Shown one piece after another: positions 25,501-34,790 of a stretch of DNA of 64,000 bases. The stretch's first letter is position 1; each line of letters opens with the position of its first letter. The notes beneath the pieces are model-generated. The model was not told the DNA's origin. It saw only the letters and a list, made by a program, of their open reading frames with translations, and did not search any database. The translations under genes and the position numbers were made by a program. Where the stretch lies: positions 55,806,739 to 55,870,738 of the forward strand of contig NC_133903.1 in assembly GCF_964199755.1 (NCBI RefSeq), read 5' to 3'. Source of the DNA: Larus michahellis (taxonomy: Eukaryota; Chordata; Aves; Charadriiformes; Laridae).

Positions 25501-26709
25501 ACTTAAATCAGACACTGACCCGTTTATTGTTCCTGCACACAAGTCCGGACACACAGATTCCTGCTGACGCTTGCCGGGGGGAGGATGCTATTTAAGGCTA
25601 GGAGCTTTGAAAAGCGGGGATACGTGCCACTGGCACTGTTTTGCCAGTTGCCTTGGCATCACGGAGGGTATGAACATACGGGGTTTGGACGCGGTTGTTT
25701 GCCAAGTCCCCTCCTCCATTGACCCTCTTCATTTGAAGGCTGAGGCCCCGAGTTGCATCCCCATTGTGGGGACCGCAGCCTCCCAGGGTCGCTTCTCCAC
25801 CTATCACCCACGCAGCTCAGCTGCTTCCTGCCGCTGGGGTGCCTGAACAGTTAAAATCTGCCGGGAGGATGAGGGGGTTTGCCTTCCCCGCCCCCCCCCA
25901 GGGGGTGCTGCTGGGTTGGGTACCACGGTGGGGGTGGGTTTCACTTGCAGCGCGTTGAGCATCTCCTAGCCTTTGCTGGCCAACCCGGCCCTGGGGTGCG
26001 CGACGTGTCTCTCCGGGCTTGTAAGGGTCCCCTGCGGGGCTTTTAAATCGCAGGTGTGGGCTCTCTGCTGGCCCGATTCCAGCTCTCGGAGGGGCCGAGC
26101 ACCCCGGCCCCCCTGGCCGTGCAGTTCACCAGCGAGGGGAGCACGCTCTCCAGCTGCGACATCGAGCTCGTCGGCGCCGGCTACCGCTTCTCCCTCATCA
26201 AGAAGAGGTTTGCGGCAGGTAAGTGCCTCGCCGGCGGCTCCTCTTGGGATGACAGTGTTCCTTGACGGTCCCCTCCGGCCATGCTGGGACTGTCCTTGCT
26301 CTATAGTTGTTGACCGTTTGAGCCCAGAGGTGCCACCGCAGCACGGCGGGCAAGGGGCAGAGGGGCAGAAGATCCCTCGCATGAAATAAACCTGCTGCTG
26401 CTTACGAGAGCCTTGAATTTCACGGGCTTTTTCCTGCTCATGGGTCCTGCATGAAAGGCAAGGTCTGGGGACGTCCAGGAAGAGCTTTTGCCCCATTGCG
26501 GCAGAGAAAGACAACTATTTTTCATTTTGCCCCATTGCTGGATAGAAAAAACAAGTATTTTCCCATGTTGTGCGGGTGCGTGGCAGCAGCGCAGCCGAGG
26601 GTGCGGGGGCCAGGGGAGGCGGGCGACCATCCCCCGGGAATCGGGGCTGCTCCCTCCCCGCACCTGATTTCTGGTCCCATTTCTAGGTAAATACTTGGCC
26701 GATAACTGA
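1542..26709 (+). CDS. SGIP1: SGIP1, endocytic adaptor (3' part; 5' exons lie upstream)
   Basis: SGIP1 is a brain-enriched adaptor of clathrin-mediated endocytosis. It binds endophilin-type SH3 domains, Eps15 and AP-2, and the family is known to slow CB1 receptor internalisation. Eighteen exons are visible: 1542-1553, 2267-2291, 2721-2772, 3836-3921, 5234-5326, 6763-6837, 8833-9276, 12274-12395, 13414-13540, 16107-16166 (cassette), 17020-17079, 23008-23119, 23627-23782, 24249-24381, 24674-24876, 25400-25464, 26054-26218, 26687-26709. All have AG/GT borders and matching phases, giving 670 codons plus stop with the cassette exon, 650 without. Order: basic/Ser-Pro segment, long proline-rich linker (residues about 30-345 of the visible part), then mu-homology domain (about 390-665) ending in KYLADN. 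Human SGIP1 is 828 aa, so about 155 N-terminal residues, including the membrane-binding region, are missing to the left. Identification is from remembered family sequence. Confidence 0.96.
2267..2291 (+). CDS. SGIP1: SGIP1 25-nt exon (GTIKRNLS)
   Basis: Short exon between ttccag and gtaagt. It encodes GTIKRNLS and leaves one base (A) that joins the next exon to make Ser. Confidence 0.88.
2721..2772 (+). CDS. SGIP1: SGIP1 exon, [13 protein letters not shown]
   Basis: Borders are gccgcag and gtcagt. It encodes [17 protein letters not shown], a strongly conserved SGIP1 segment with TPTP phosphorylation-type motifs. It ends in phase 2. Confidence 0.93.
3836..3921 (+). CDS. SGIP1: SGIP1 exon, [13 protein letters not shown]
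   Basis: Borders are cccacag and gtgggt. It encodes [20 protein letters not shown] followed by SAFEEQKLD, clearly the SGIP1 linker. Confidence 0.93.
4755..4822 (+). repeat. A-rich low-complexity tract
   Basis: Runs of A broken by ccc and single c or t, in an SGIP1 intron. Confidence 0.7.
5234..5326 (+). CDS. SGIP1: SGIP1 exon, DQPEIWGS
   Basis: Borders are ttttcag and gtaagt. It encodes [20 protein letters not shown] and then [11 protein letters not shown]. Confidence 0.93.
5507..5643 (+). repeat. 34-bp minisatellite, about four copies
   Basis: Four imperfect copies of a 33-35 bp unit of the form ggctgataagggatgggatg...ggtaccta in an SGIP1 intron. The unit contains ggtacc, and copies differ by a few substitutions. 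Confidence 0.8.
6426..6545 (+). repeat. A/C-rich low-complexity tract
   Basis: An 18-A run followed by caaa/caca and ccc-rich A tracts, with almost no G or T, about 220 bp upstream of an SGIP1 exon. Confidence 0.75.
6763..6837 (+). CDS. SGIP1: SGIP1 exon, proline-rich PPLPPKN
   Basis: Borders are ctcgcag and gtacaa. It encodes [20 protein letters not shown] followed by LTVAI. PPPLPPK is an SH3-ligand type core. Confidence 0.92.
7651..7684 (+). repeat. Poly-T tract
   Basis: Two long T runs separated by aata, in an SGIP1 intron. Confidence 0.75.
8290..8388 (+). repeat. AT-rich TATA/TTTA microsatellite
   Basis: About 100 bp of imperfect tatata and ttta repeats with interspersed acatg, in the intron before the 444-nt SGIP1 exon. 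Confidence 0.85.
8833..9276 (+). CDS. SGIP1: SGIP1 large proline-rich exon (444 nt)
   Basis: The largest SGIP1 exon here, between accacag and gtatgt. It encodes [19 protein letters not shown], a WVNF motif (WxxF type, an AP-2 appendage ligand pattern), an Ala/Pro stretch, [23 protein letters not shown] and a seven-proline run before [12 protein letters not shown]. The Ala/Pro middle is the part least like mammalian copies. Confidence 0.96.
9277..12273 (+). other. SGIP1 intron, about 3.0 kb
   Basis: GC-rich first half and mixed second half. I see no coding exon, known repeat family or RNA gene. Confidence 0.5.
12274..12395 (+). CDS. SGIP1: SGIP1 exon, six-proline run, RPKLPPGKP
   Basis: Borders are gttgcag and gtacgt. 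It encodes [17 protein letters not shown], six prolines, then [30 protein letters not shown] is a class II SH3-ligand type sequence. It ends in phase 0. Confidence 0.92.
12829..13001 (-). mobile_element. CR1 LINE 3' fragment
   Basis: Reverse-strand CR1 3' end in an SGIP1 intron. In the minus direction it reads through the aagctgtggctgcccc and ggtgtccctgcccagggcag blocks to the ctttaa segment and ends near gattct. It is 5'-truncated, as CR1 copies usually are. Confidence 0.9.
13414..13540 (+). CDS. SGIP1: SGIP1 exon, Ser/Thr-rich linker
   Basis: Borders are ttctacag and gtaaaa. It encodes [20 protein letters not shown] and then [20 protein letters not shown]. It ends in phase 1, matching both the 60-nt cassette and the constitutive exon after it. 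Confidence 0.95.
16107..16166 (+). CDS. SGIP1: SGIP1 60-nt symmetric cassette exon
   Basis: Long T-rich tract, ttatcag acceptor and gtactg donor. It is phase 1 on both sides and open throughout: 20 codons beginning [16 protein letters not shown]. Including or skipping it keeps the SGIP1 frame. I infer an alternatively spliced exon. I cannot confirm its usage or match it to a specific isoform here. Confidence 0.75.
17020..17079 (+). CDS. SGIP1: SGIP1 exon, [20 protein letters not shown]
   Basis: Borders are catacag and gtaagt. It encodes the conserved segment just before the mu-homology domain, phase 1 to phase 1. A 5.9-kb intron follows. Confidence 0.95.
18137..18550 (-). mobile_element. Endogenous retroviral LTR-like remnant
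   Basis: The + strand begins tgtcacggtttgaggaaccc, an end resembling avian endogenous retrovirus LTRs. On the minus strand AATAAA at 18169-18164 lies about 27 bp before that end, as in an R-U5 region. The other end is not clear, and matching inverted ends and target duplication are not found. No retroviral coding sequence is seen. The left edge is better supported than the right. Confidence 0.5.
22552..22568 (+). repeat. G homopolymer run
   Basis: About 17 consecutive G inside a G-rich stretch of the long SGIP1 intron; could form a G-quadruplex. Confidence 0.7.
23008..23119 (+). CDS. SGIP1: SGIP1 exon, start of mu-homology domain
   Basis: Borders are gttgcag and gtaggt. It encodes [20 protein letters not shown] and then [17 protein letters not shown], the first strand of the mu-homology domain. 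Confidence 0.97.
23205..23337 (+). mobile_element. CR1 LINE 3' fragment
   Basis: Plus-strand CR1 end: the gggaggtgtccctgccca block, then ggaactagatgacctttaag, ending ccaaaccattctctgatgg. It lies in the intron between the first two mu-homology exons. It is more diverged than the other copies. Confidence 0.85.
23627..23782 (+). CDS. SGIP1: SGIP1 exon, mu-homology domain
   Basis: Borders are gctgcag and gtaagc. It encodes [20 protein letters not shown] through [12 protein letters not shown]. Confidence 0.97.
24249..24381 (+). CDS. SGIP1: SGIP1 exon, mu-homology domain
   Basis: Borders are tgtgcag and gtaggg. It encodes [20 protein letters not shown] through [12 protein letters not shown]. Confidence 0.97.
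24674..24876 (+). CDS. SGIP1: SGIP1 exon, mu-homology domain
   Basis: Borders are ttggaag and gtagga. It encodes [20 protein letters not shown] through [13 protein letters not shown]. The final TG joins the next exon to make Trp. Confidence 0.97.
25400..25464 (+). CDS. SGIP1: SGIP1 exon, mu-homology domain
   Basis: Borders are tttttag and gtaatc. It encodes [20 protein letters not shown]. Confidence 0.96.
26054..26218 (+). CDS. SGIP1: SGIP1 exon, mu-homology domain
   Basis: Borders are tcgcag and gtaagt. It encodes [20 protein letters not shown] through [13 protein letters not shown]. Confidence 0.97.
26687..26709 (+). CDS. SGIP1: SGIP1 terminal coding exon (GKYLADN, stop)
   Basis: The ttctag acceptor is followed by the last seven residues, GKYLADN, and TGA at 26707-26709. 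The 3' UTR follows. Confidence 0.96.
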
Positions 26710-27265
26710 TGGAAGCTTATGCAAGTCTATGGAAAATAGTATGGAAAATACCCAAGGACTGCTGTGCGTGGAACGGGTTTTAATTACAGTTTAAGGAAAA
26801 AGAACTAAATCCTGCACTCGGGACATTTCTGTTGGAAGTGTCGACAACTTTCAGCATTTTTTTCCTTGGAAAACACCGTCTTGACCAGTCCTACAGTATT
26901 TACTTCTAGATGTAACATTGTTAATGGTTTTAAAATGTAATTATTGTATTTGTAAATTGTACTCATTCCAGTAAGGCTGTATTTTGGCAGTTAGACACTT
27001 GAGTTTTAGCATTTTACCATTCATGAAATGGATGTAATTTAAACTGTGGTATATAAATTTAATAGTAGTACTGTCGAATGGCACAACGCTTACAGAGGTA
27101 GATTACATTTTGTCAATATTATACGATTTAAATACAATACTGATAGCTGTTACGAAGGGGGTGCCTCATAAAGAGAGAGTGAAGTAGAACGGACGTGCTG
27201 ATTTACTTTTTCTTCAGTCCTTAGCCTGTCTCACAGCCATGAATAAAAAGCTCTATCTTCAGGTT
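26710..27265 (+). other. SGIP1: SGIP1 proximal 3' UTR with AATAAA
   Basis: AT-rich non-coding sequence directly after the SGIP1 stop, unlike the GC-rich introns before it. AATAAA lies at 27242-27247, so a cleavage site near 27265 is likely. Confidence 0.65.
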
Positions 27266-30200
27266 TAGCTGGTTTAACTCCAGAAAAATATTGCTGTAAA
27301 TGTGGAGGTTCTTCATACAGTCTCCCAGGAAAAAGCGGAAAAAATTGACACTTCTTAAAGAGTATTTACGTCAAATTTCCATTGCGAGGAGCCTCCGTGA
27401 ACGTGCCCGTGTTCTCCTAGAGCCGCAGACGATGGGTCAGGAGCCCCGGCGGTGCGTGCACAGGCGGCGAGCGCGTCTCTTTGCCCCGCGTCCTCACATT
27501 TTGCAGAGATGCAGATAAGGCGATAAGCAGGCAAAGAGGCTGGGTGGGAAACCTGAGCTTACAGCACTGTCTGGAAACGTTATTGCTGGTTTTAAGGACG
27601 CGTTTTCCGAGCAGTCTCCAGATTATGGGTCGCATTTCTATATCACTTTGCTTGCTTTTTCTGGGTTCCGCCCCCGCCCCCCATTTTTGAAAGCCCCGTG
27701 GGTTTAGCAAATGCTTTAAAGATGTGCAGCCCCCCCATGCCTTTCCATTTTACCACTTAGGCAGGAAAGCCTATATATATATGTATTATATTTAGACATT
27801 GGAGAACAAATGCAGCCCAAGCCTGACCTTTGGTGGGACACCCAGTGTCGGTGCCGGCGGAGCAGGAGCAGCGAGGGGGCTGCCGAAAGCCCGTGGGGCA
27901 GGAGCTCGCCATCGTGGAGATGGGAAAATGCATTAAAGTGTCAAACTGGAGGCTGGGGGGGGCAAAACTGTCCCTCATGTTTTCCCTGAGCCGGCGCCTC
28001 CCTGTGCACGGCCTGTGCAGCGTTTGGTTTCTAGTTGACATTAGTCTCAGCCTCCCGCTGGCAACACGGCGTCGATGGGGCGGCATCTGCCAAGGTGAAG
28101 AGCTTGTTGTCATGGGAGAATTCAGAGATATGGGGAAAAAAAGAGGGGATCTTTCTGAACTTAAATGCTGTTCAGGTGCACAGAGAAGCAGAGGAGCATC
28201 CGCTGAACGGGGTGCTGGGCACTTGAGAAATGGGTACGATGACAAAGCGTGATTAATTTCACAGTCACAAATGTTGCCAGGATTAGGCTTGTGCGTCTGC
28301 GTTGGAAAACTTCGGTTGTGCACGTTGGGAAGTGCTTGCTTACAGAGCAGTTCGGCGTGACGTAAGAAAACAGAAATCCGTGCCCGTCTTAAAAGAAAAT
28401 TAGGCAATCTGGAGCTATTTCAGTCCTGAGGTGACTCCCAGGCTGAGACGTGTACGACAGGGCGGCTGGGTTGTGTGCATGCTCACAAAAGGTATCAACA
28501 CAGAAGTTAAGCACAATTCAGTTATACAGCTTCCTACATCCTTGCAGTTTTTGGAAGTAAACTTGCCAGTACTCCTGGATGGAGCGTTCAACTCCACTAA
28601 TAATTTTTCCCCCTGCAATAGAAATATGTACAAACTGTGTAAACTACCCCTTGCTGCCAGCGATATAGGGCAAAATCGAAGAATCAGTTTTTGCATAATT
28701 GGTTCATGCTGTGTACAATTGTTATAAACTCATGCTTCCAAAAGAGATCTATGTCATAGTCCTGAAAATAAGGATTTTATAATGTAAATATTACCAGAAC
28801 ATAGATATTTTACTTTATATTTCATTTGAAAGACAAGGTGTTTACATTAGCATTGGGTTTTTAAATGCTTTTTAAACAAAAACAAAAAAAACCCATAACC
28901 CAAAGCTCCCAAGCTTTTCTGCTGTCCCCCAAAACGGCGGTGGCTCTTTCGGGGTGCAGCCCCCGCGGCCTGGCTGGAGCGACGGGAAAGTCCTGCAGCC
29001 TTTCTGGGATGAAGTGCCTGGCAGACCCGAATTCGATGTGCTGGCACACTTGCAGCCAGGGGACACGGTCCCCCTCCAGGTGACACAAAACATCTATTCC
29101 CCGCCCACAATCCTGGGACAGAAACCGGTGGTTTGGGACAGGATTTTTGCATGCTGCTTTCGCCAATTTTTTTGCATAACGTTTTGGTTCGCTAGGCGTT
29201 TGCGTAGGCGCGTTGAACTGCACGGCTCTGCCTTCCCTCCCAGCACGACCGCTCCTCCGCGCTCCTTTGCGAGGAGACGTGGCTCCGCGTTGATGCTTTG
29301 GATTTTTTGACCCTGTTTGAGGTCTGAGCAGAGAGGCAGAGTGGCAGAGTGCCCCAGGGATGCTTATTTTGTCCGGTGTTTGTCTTCCGACGTGCCGTAT
29401 GAGCGTGGCACCCCAGCATTACCCCGCGTGGGGAGGGGGAACGGACCAGTTGTGTTTCTAAGTCTGAAGAGCAGGAAGCTGGTCTTCGTTCCGCCTGGCT
29501 TTGAGAAGGCAGCAGCAGGAAAAAGATTATGGGCAGCAGCTGGGGATGTATCAGATTTAAATTTAGAGCACCAGATAGGGATGTTTATCCCCAATTCCCG
29601 CTTCTGTAGTAGTGGCGAGAGGCCACAGGGGATGTGTTGCCCTATTGCATTCAGGTCACTCAAGCTCTGCAGGCTTCACCTCCGCTTTTAGGCAGGAAAA
29701 ACGTGTATCTTCAGGGAATGCATCCGTCTGGTGCTCCCTGCCTGCTAGCAGAGAGCAGACACGTCAGCAGGGAGTTGAAAAGGCAGCAGCCTGTAAGTCA
29801 CCTGCATTTCTGGGGCTTGGCGTCGGCGCTTTGCTCCTGAGCGCGTGGGCCAGCGGGCCTTCTGCCAAGTCTGGCTGAGGCTGAAAAGGGGGCTCAGCCC
29901 TCCAGCGTGGCCCCCCCTTAGCACAGCAGCACTCAGGTCTAACCATCTGAGTTAAAAAAAAAAAAAAAAAGGGTTAAATAAAGGAGGCATTCAAATAATA
30001 AATAGGTGTGACGCATGCACAGAAAGGCTTTAGCTTGGTTACTTGCGCGGACCTTTCCCTTTAGAGTGTGTCCTCAGCCACCGCTCCCCTGAGGGGTTTT
30101 CCTCCGGGATCCCGGGAGCTGCCAGCAGCGAGAGAGGGAGCGTTTTTCCCCACAGACACCTGCAGACTTGGGTCTTTAGATGTTAGGACCAGAAAGACTT

Positions 30201-33074
30201 TTTTTTTTTTTTTTTTTGCCACTTTTCTTCTTCTGTTTGTTGCATATATTCACAGTTCTCAGCCAGCTTAGGGTGCTCCTCACAGGAGGCGTTTCAGACC
30301 AATTTTCTACTTCAACAATATTTCTTAATAACGATGAAATTGCCCAATAGAACCAAACGCTACCAGATTAGTACGCATTTCGTTTGGTGTTTGCATGTGT
30401 TCTTAAACATCACTCCCCCGTTATAAAGCTTCTTATTTCTGCTGTAAGGCCACTGTCCATTAAACTCCTGCCCCAGCCAGTGTGAGGTCTCAGCGTGTAC
30501 GTGTGTGGCTTCACTCGCAAAAGCTTTGTCACACGAGCGCGGTCTTGTACCGAGGGAGTCACACAACTGCACGCTCCTCCCAACACAGGCCGGGCTTAAA
30601 GATGGTAGTGCTGTTAATGGGTATTTCAGTTAAATTAATTTTGTCTTCAGTATGCCTTTTCAGGATTTACCTATTAGAGGTTTTTTAAAATATAGACGGG
30701 GGGAAAAAAAGAAAGGTTTATGTTAAAATGGCATCCCGTTCCAGCCAGGCAGGGAGGGGATGGGGAGGGAGGCAGTTTCCCGGGCAGGCTGCGGGCACTG
30801 TTGCGCCCTCGCTGCGGGATGCCATCGGGGTATCTCTCATGGCAGTGCCCGGCGTTTGGGCTGCGTGGGGAAAAAACAGAGAAATATCCTGCTTAAACTT
30901 ACAAAACTTATGATTTTGAAGCCATGCACACCTGCAGGTGAGACCTGCCTGACTTCTCCTTTTAACGTGATCCTTTAGCGCCCACTTGTAAAAATTGGTC
31001 GTCTCTTGCACGGGTGATTATTTTCCCACTGAGTCCCTGCCGAGACCTTGCCGTGCTGCCCACGCCGCCACAAGTCATACTTGTGTTCGTTTACCTGATT
31101 CTGGATGATTCAAACCAGGCGGCAGTGGCACTCTGTTGAACCGCCGCCGCAGAGATTCCTGCAGCGCGAGCATCGCGTAAAGAATCGCCGCTTCACTTTC
31201 TCCCACCAGAAGCATTTTTAAGTGGCTGGACTGCAACGAAAAGGGGACACATTTTCAAATGACCTAAGAGTGATTCAAACACCTTTTATTAAAAACACTC
31301 AGCCCTCCTCGGACCTCTCCCTCAGTTGCCCGTCTCCTTCGGCAGCAGTGCAGTTTCTGTGCCCACCGGGCACGTGGTGCAGTTCTGCCTCGCAGAGGAA
31401 TTCTGCTCCGTTTCACCTTTTTTTTTTTTGGAAATATGGGCCACAGGTGTGTTACCCAAACACCCAACATCTACTTGAGAAAGCCACTTCAATACACTGA
31501 ATATGAAGTGATTTTTTTCCCCTGCTTACTGCTGTTTTTATGTGAAAATGTCTTAGTCAAAAAACTTAATTTTTGTGTTTACCGTGACCAAACTACGTAA
31601 CATCATGACATTGTACTTTGACGGTAAGAAATTACTGTCTCAAAGATTTCATTTCATAGCCAGAATTCTTTTCTTCTTTTTCTCACAATTTCCCAAGGAA
31701 AGTAACTCTCGCAGAGCCGGGGAGTTTTTATGATCATCAGTATTTTAATCCTTATGCCACTGTAAGGCTAGAAAAGGATCTGCAGAAATACCCCTCACCT
31801 CCTGCGTGACCCCCCTGTCACTCCAGGAGGGGCTGCAGATAATGCTGCTGACAACTGGTCTTAAAATGGCAAGCGTTAGTGCGGCGATGCTCTTCAAAGG
31901 TTTGCACACAAGCAGGGCGTCACTGCAGGCCAAGCAGAATGGGATAAAACACACCAGGTTTTCGCGAGGCGTTCAGAATATCTTATTCCTCCGGTAGAAA
32001 TCTCTCTCTTTCTGGACACGGGGCGAATGGCTGCAGCCAGGCCCTCCTGCTGTTGGGTTTGTAATCCATGCAGGAGGGGTTTTCCACTCCAAAACGCTCT
32101 AAGGTTGATGAAATCACTCGGTTGCTTTGATGGGATAAAACATATGGAGATGTTAGTCATGGTGTGAGAGAGGAATCGGGTTGCGTTGTGGATCGAAGCT
32201 CCGGTCCTGCGGCCACGGGCTGGGGGTGGAGGGCTCCGGGCGCAGGAGAACCTCGCCATGACACCTCTGAACCCAGAGGAAGCCCCAGAAGTGAATCGGG
32301 TTTCCCAGGGTATTGCCCTGTATCATTTTATGAACTCCCTCGTGTATAAAATGTTTATAAATATTTGTGGATTAAGATACACAGGTCTATTTTTAAGATT
32401 TAAGTTAAATAAGTTAATTAATGGCTGGCCTTTTTTGCCTAAACGTGCAATGAGATATATTATACCTTTAGTCTACGATGGCCTAGGTACTGCTTAGTCT
32501 GTGATGAAAACTTTGCTGCTTACCTACTGTTCTCAGAGAAAAAAAACTGTAAAAGACGTACAGGTTTGTTGCACACGGACTATTGCAGCAGCAAAGCTTT
32601 GTATTTGACCACTGGTAATATGAATGTGTTGTATTGACTTGTTGAAGATAATCATGAAACAACATATTTTAAATGTTACTTGCCTTATAGATTAGAAGAC
32701 GACTATGTGGATATCATTTTTGTAAATAATGTTTTTTATAAATGTCTCTCCTCCATTCTCCCCGTCACCCATTTCACAAAATCTTGAATATGCAATTATT
32801 TACCATGCATAATGTTGCAACAAATAAATCCCCACGTGAGAACAAAGTTTATTAATTCTATACATAAGAACCACGTTAAATACCCTATTGAGTTACAATT
32901 TAAATGTGATTTTTTTTTTCCCTTGAAAATAAACAGAAACCATAAAACCCTACTTTTTCTGAGTGAGCTTTGCTTGCGCATGCAGGAGAACGCGGGGGAG
33001 CTGGGCAGAGTTATCAGGGGTGCCTTGTCCCCAGCCCAAAATATGATTACTGCTGGAGCTATGCACTGCTTCCC
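27266..33074 (+). other. Non-coding tract after SGIP1; probable extended 3' UTR plus spacer
   Basis: I see no exon that fits a known gene. AT-rich blocks at about 28.49-28.86 kb and 32.31-32.83 kb look like 3' UTR. The second ends with AATAAA near 32822. GC-richer stretches, T runs at about 30.20 and 31.42 kb and an A run near 29.95 kb lie between. A long SGIP1 3' UTR ending near 32.84 kb is inferred, not shown. Confidence 0.35.
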
Positions 33075-33188
33075 GGCTTGGGGACAGGTCAGTGTCAGCA
33101 TCTGGGGACATACAGGGACCCATGGGGACCGTGGGGACGGGTGGAGCTTGAGAGGAATTCATGGGGGCTGTGGGGACATGAGGGACTG
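33075..33188 (+). repeat. GGGGAC minisatellite, left part
   Basis: Degenerate repeats such as catacagggacccatgggg, of the same kind as the array at 33708-34480. I read it as the left arm of one array split by the LTR-like insertion. Confidence 0.7.
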
Positions 33189-33707
33189 TGTTGTCCCTAA
33201 ATTAGGGTTCTTCACCTGGGGTGCGAGAGCCAATCAATCAACTCAGTGTCGAGATATTCGGTTTTATTTCCGTTCTGCAGAATCAGGTGCCGGGCATTTA
33301 ACAACAGCCAGCACACACCACAGGTTTCAAACCGCCCAATATTTATAACAATAGAATACAGCTGATTGGTTAATAATCATTCATTCACCACTTCTAGCTA
33401 TACACATGCATCTAAACTCATGTTTAAAACATTTAGGGAGGTTACCTGATTAGCATGCTTATTATTCACAAAGGGGTATGATTTTAGCATTATAATTGCC
33501 CAAGTTTAGTTTGGGATACACTCATGGCTTGACTGGTTCAGAAGTTATATTTTTTGCTATCTTATGTCTAAGTCAGCACCTGGAAAAGAACAGATGAGAC
33601 ACTGTTTTGTTCACATCCTATTCAAGGTTAAGTACCTTCTGTGATGTCTCAACCATGTCCCAGCTGACACTTCTTGATAAACTTTTAACTTTGTTCTTTA
33701 GAGGTCA
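33189..33707 (-). mobile_element. Solo LTR-like insertion inside the minisatellite
   Basis: About 520 bp of AT-rich sequence interrupting the GGGGAC array. On the minus strand it starts TGACCT and ends CAACA (TG...CA). It has TATAAATA in the middle and AATAAA about 65-75 bp before its 3' end, the order expected of an LTR. No internal retroviral genes are present. The ends are approximate, and a clean target duplication is not seen. Confidence 0.55.
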
Positions 33708-34480
33708 GCTGTGGGTGCGTGTGGGGTTGAGGGGACGCATGGAGGCCATGGTGACATGTCAGGGCTGTAGGAACACATGGGGATCTGTGGGGTCCACGGG
33801 GATACACAGGGGTCATGGGGACCCGTGTGACCTACAGGGACATGTGGGGACCTGTGGCGGCCATAGACACACACAGGGGTTGTAGATACACGTGGGAGGC
33901 CATGACGACATGTGGGGGCTATGGAGACCCATAGGGGCTGTAGGGATCTGTGGGGTCCATGGGGATCCACAGGGGTCATGGGGACCTGTTTGGGCTGCAG
34001 GGACCTGTGGAGGTCATTGGAACCCACGGGGGGCTATAGGGACCCGTGGGGGCTGTAGGCAGACGTGGGGACCTGTGGAGGCCATGGGGGCCCAGGGGAC
34101 CCATAGGGGCCATGGAGACATGTGGGGACCGTGCAAACCCCTGGGGCCATGGGGACATAAGGGGGCTGTGTGGACACACGGGGACTGTGGGGACGTGTAG
34201 AGACCACAGGGGCCCACGGGGACTTGCAGGGTCCACAAAGGCTGTGGGGACACTTGAAGACCCATGGAGGCCATGGGGACTCGGGGGGACACATGGAGGC
34301 CCATGGGGACTTGTAGGGACACATGGAGGCCCACGGGGACTTGCAGGGACCCCTGAAGGCTGTGAGGACATGTGGGGACGTGTGGAAGCCATGGGGACAC
34401 CTGGGGCTTTTAGCTGTACATGGGGACCTGTGGAGGCCGTGGGGACACGCAGGACCCATGGAAGCTGCGGAGCCACGGAG
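33708..34480 (+). repeat. 30-bp-period GGGGAC minisatellite, main part
   Basis: About 25 degenerate copies of a 30-bp unit built from two 15-bp halves (ccatggggacttgtag and ggacacatggaggc types). The + strand is G-rich. The array ends about 170 bp before the DYNLT5 start codon. It creates long open frames by composition, which I do not take as genes. Confidence 0.9.
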
Positions 34481-34790
34481 GCGGGGGGGGGGGGGGGCGC
34501 AACGCGACATGGCGGCCTGTGCCGGCGCCACCGCTTGGGGCTGCCGGGCAGGCGGCGGCCCAGCACCACCCCGCGGCCGCGGGGAGCCGGCGGGGCGGTG
34601 CTGGCCGCCTCCTTCCCGCCCTTCCGCCTCCCCTCAGCAGCGGTGCGGGGATGCATGGCGGCGCGGCCGGCAACGACCCCCGGTCGGGTAGGTGCCAGGG
34701 CTGGGAGCTTCGGGGCGGAACCAGGCGCCTTCCTCCGGCTTCCGCGGGGTGGGTCTTCCCTCAGAAACCCGAGCTTAACCTCTCCCCTCA
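34480..34790 (+). promoter_or_regulatory. DYNLT5 CpG-rich promoter and first-exon region
   Basis: Dense CpG and GC content with no TATA box, directly after the minisatellite and spanning the first coding exon. Confidence 0.5.
34651..34687 (+). CDS. DYNLT5: DYNLT5 first coding exon
   Basis: ATG at 34651 in a GC-rich CpG region, donor gtaggt. The frame fits the next exon. An earlier ATG at 34509 is out of frame, so 34651 is the chosen start. This is the least certain exon. Confidence 0.6.

Noticed and set aside
34500-34515. X-box-like site at DYNLT5
   Set aside because: Only a partial match around gcgacatggcggc, with no clear palindrome.
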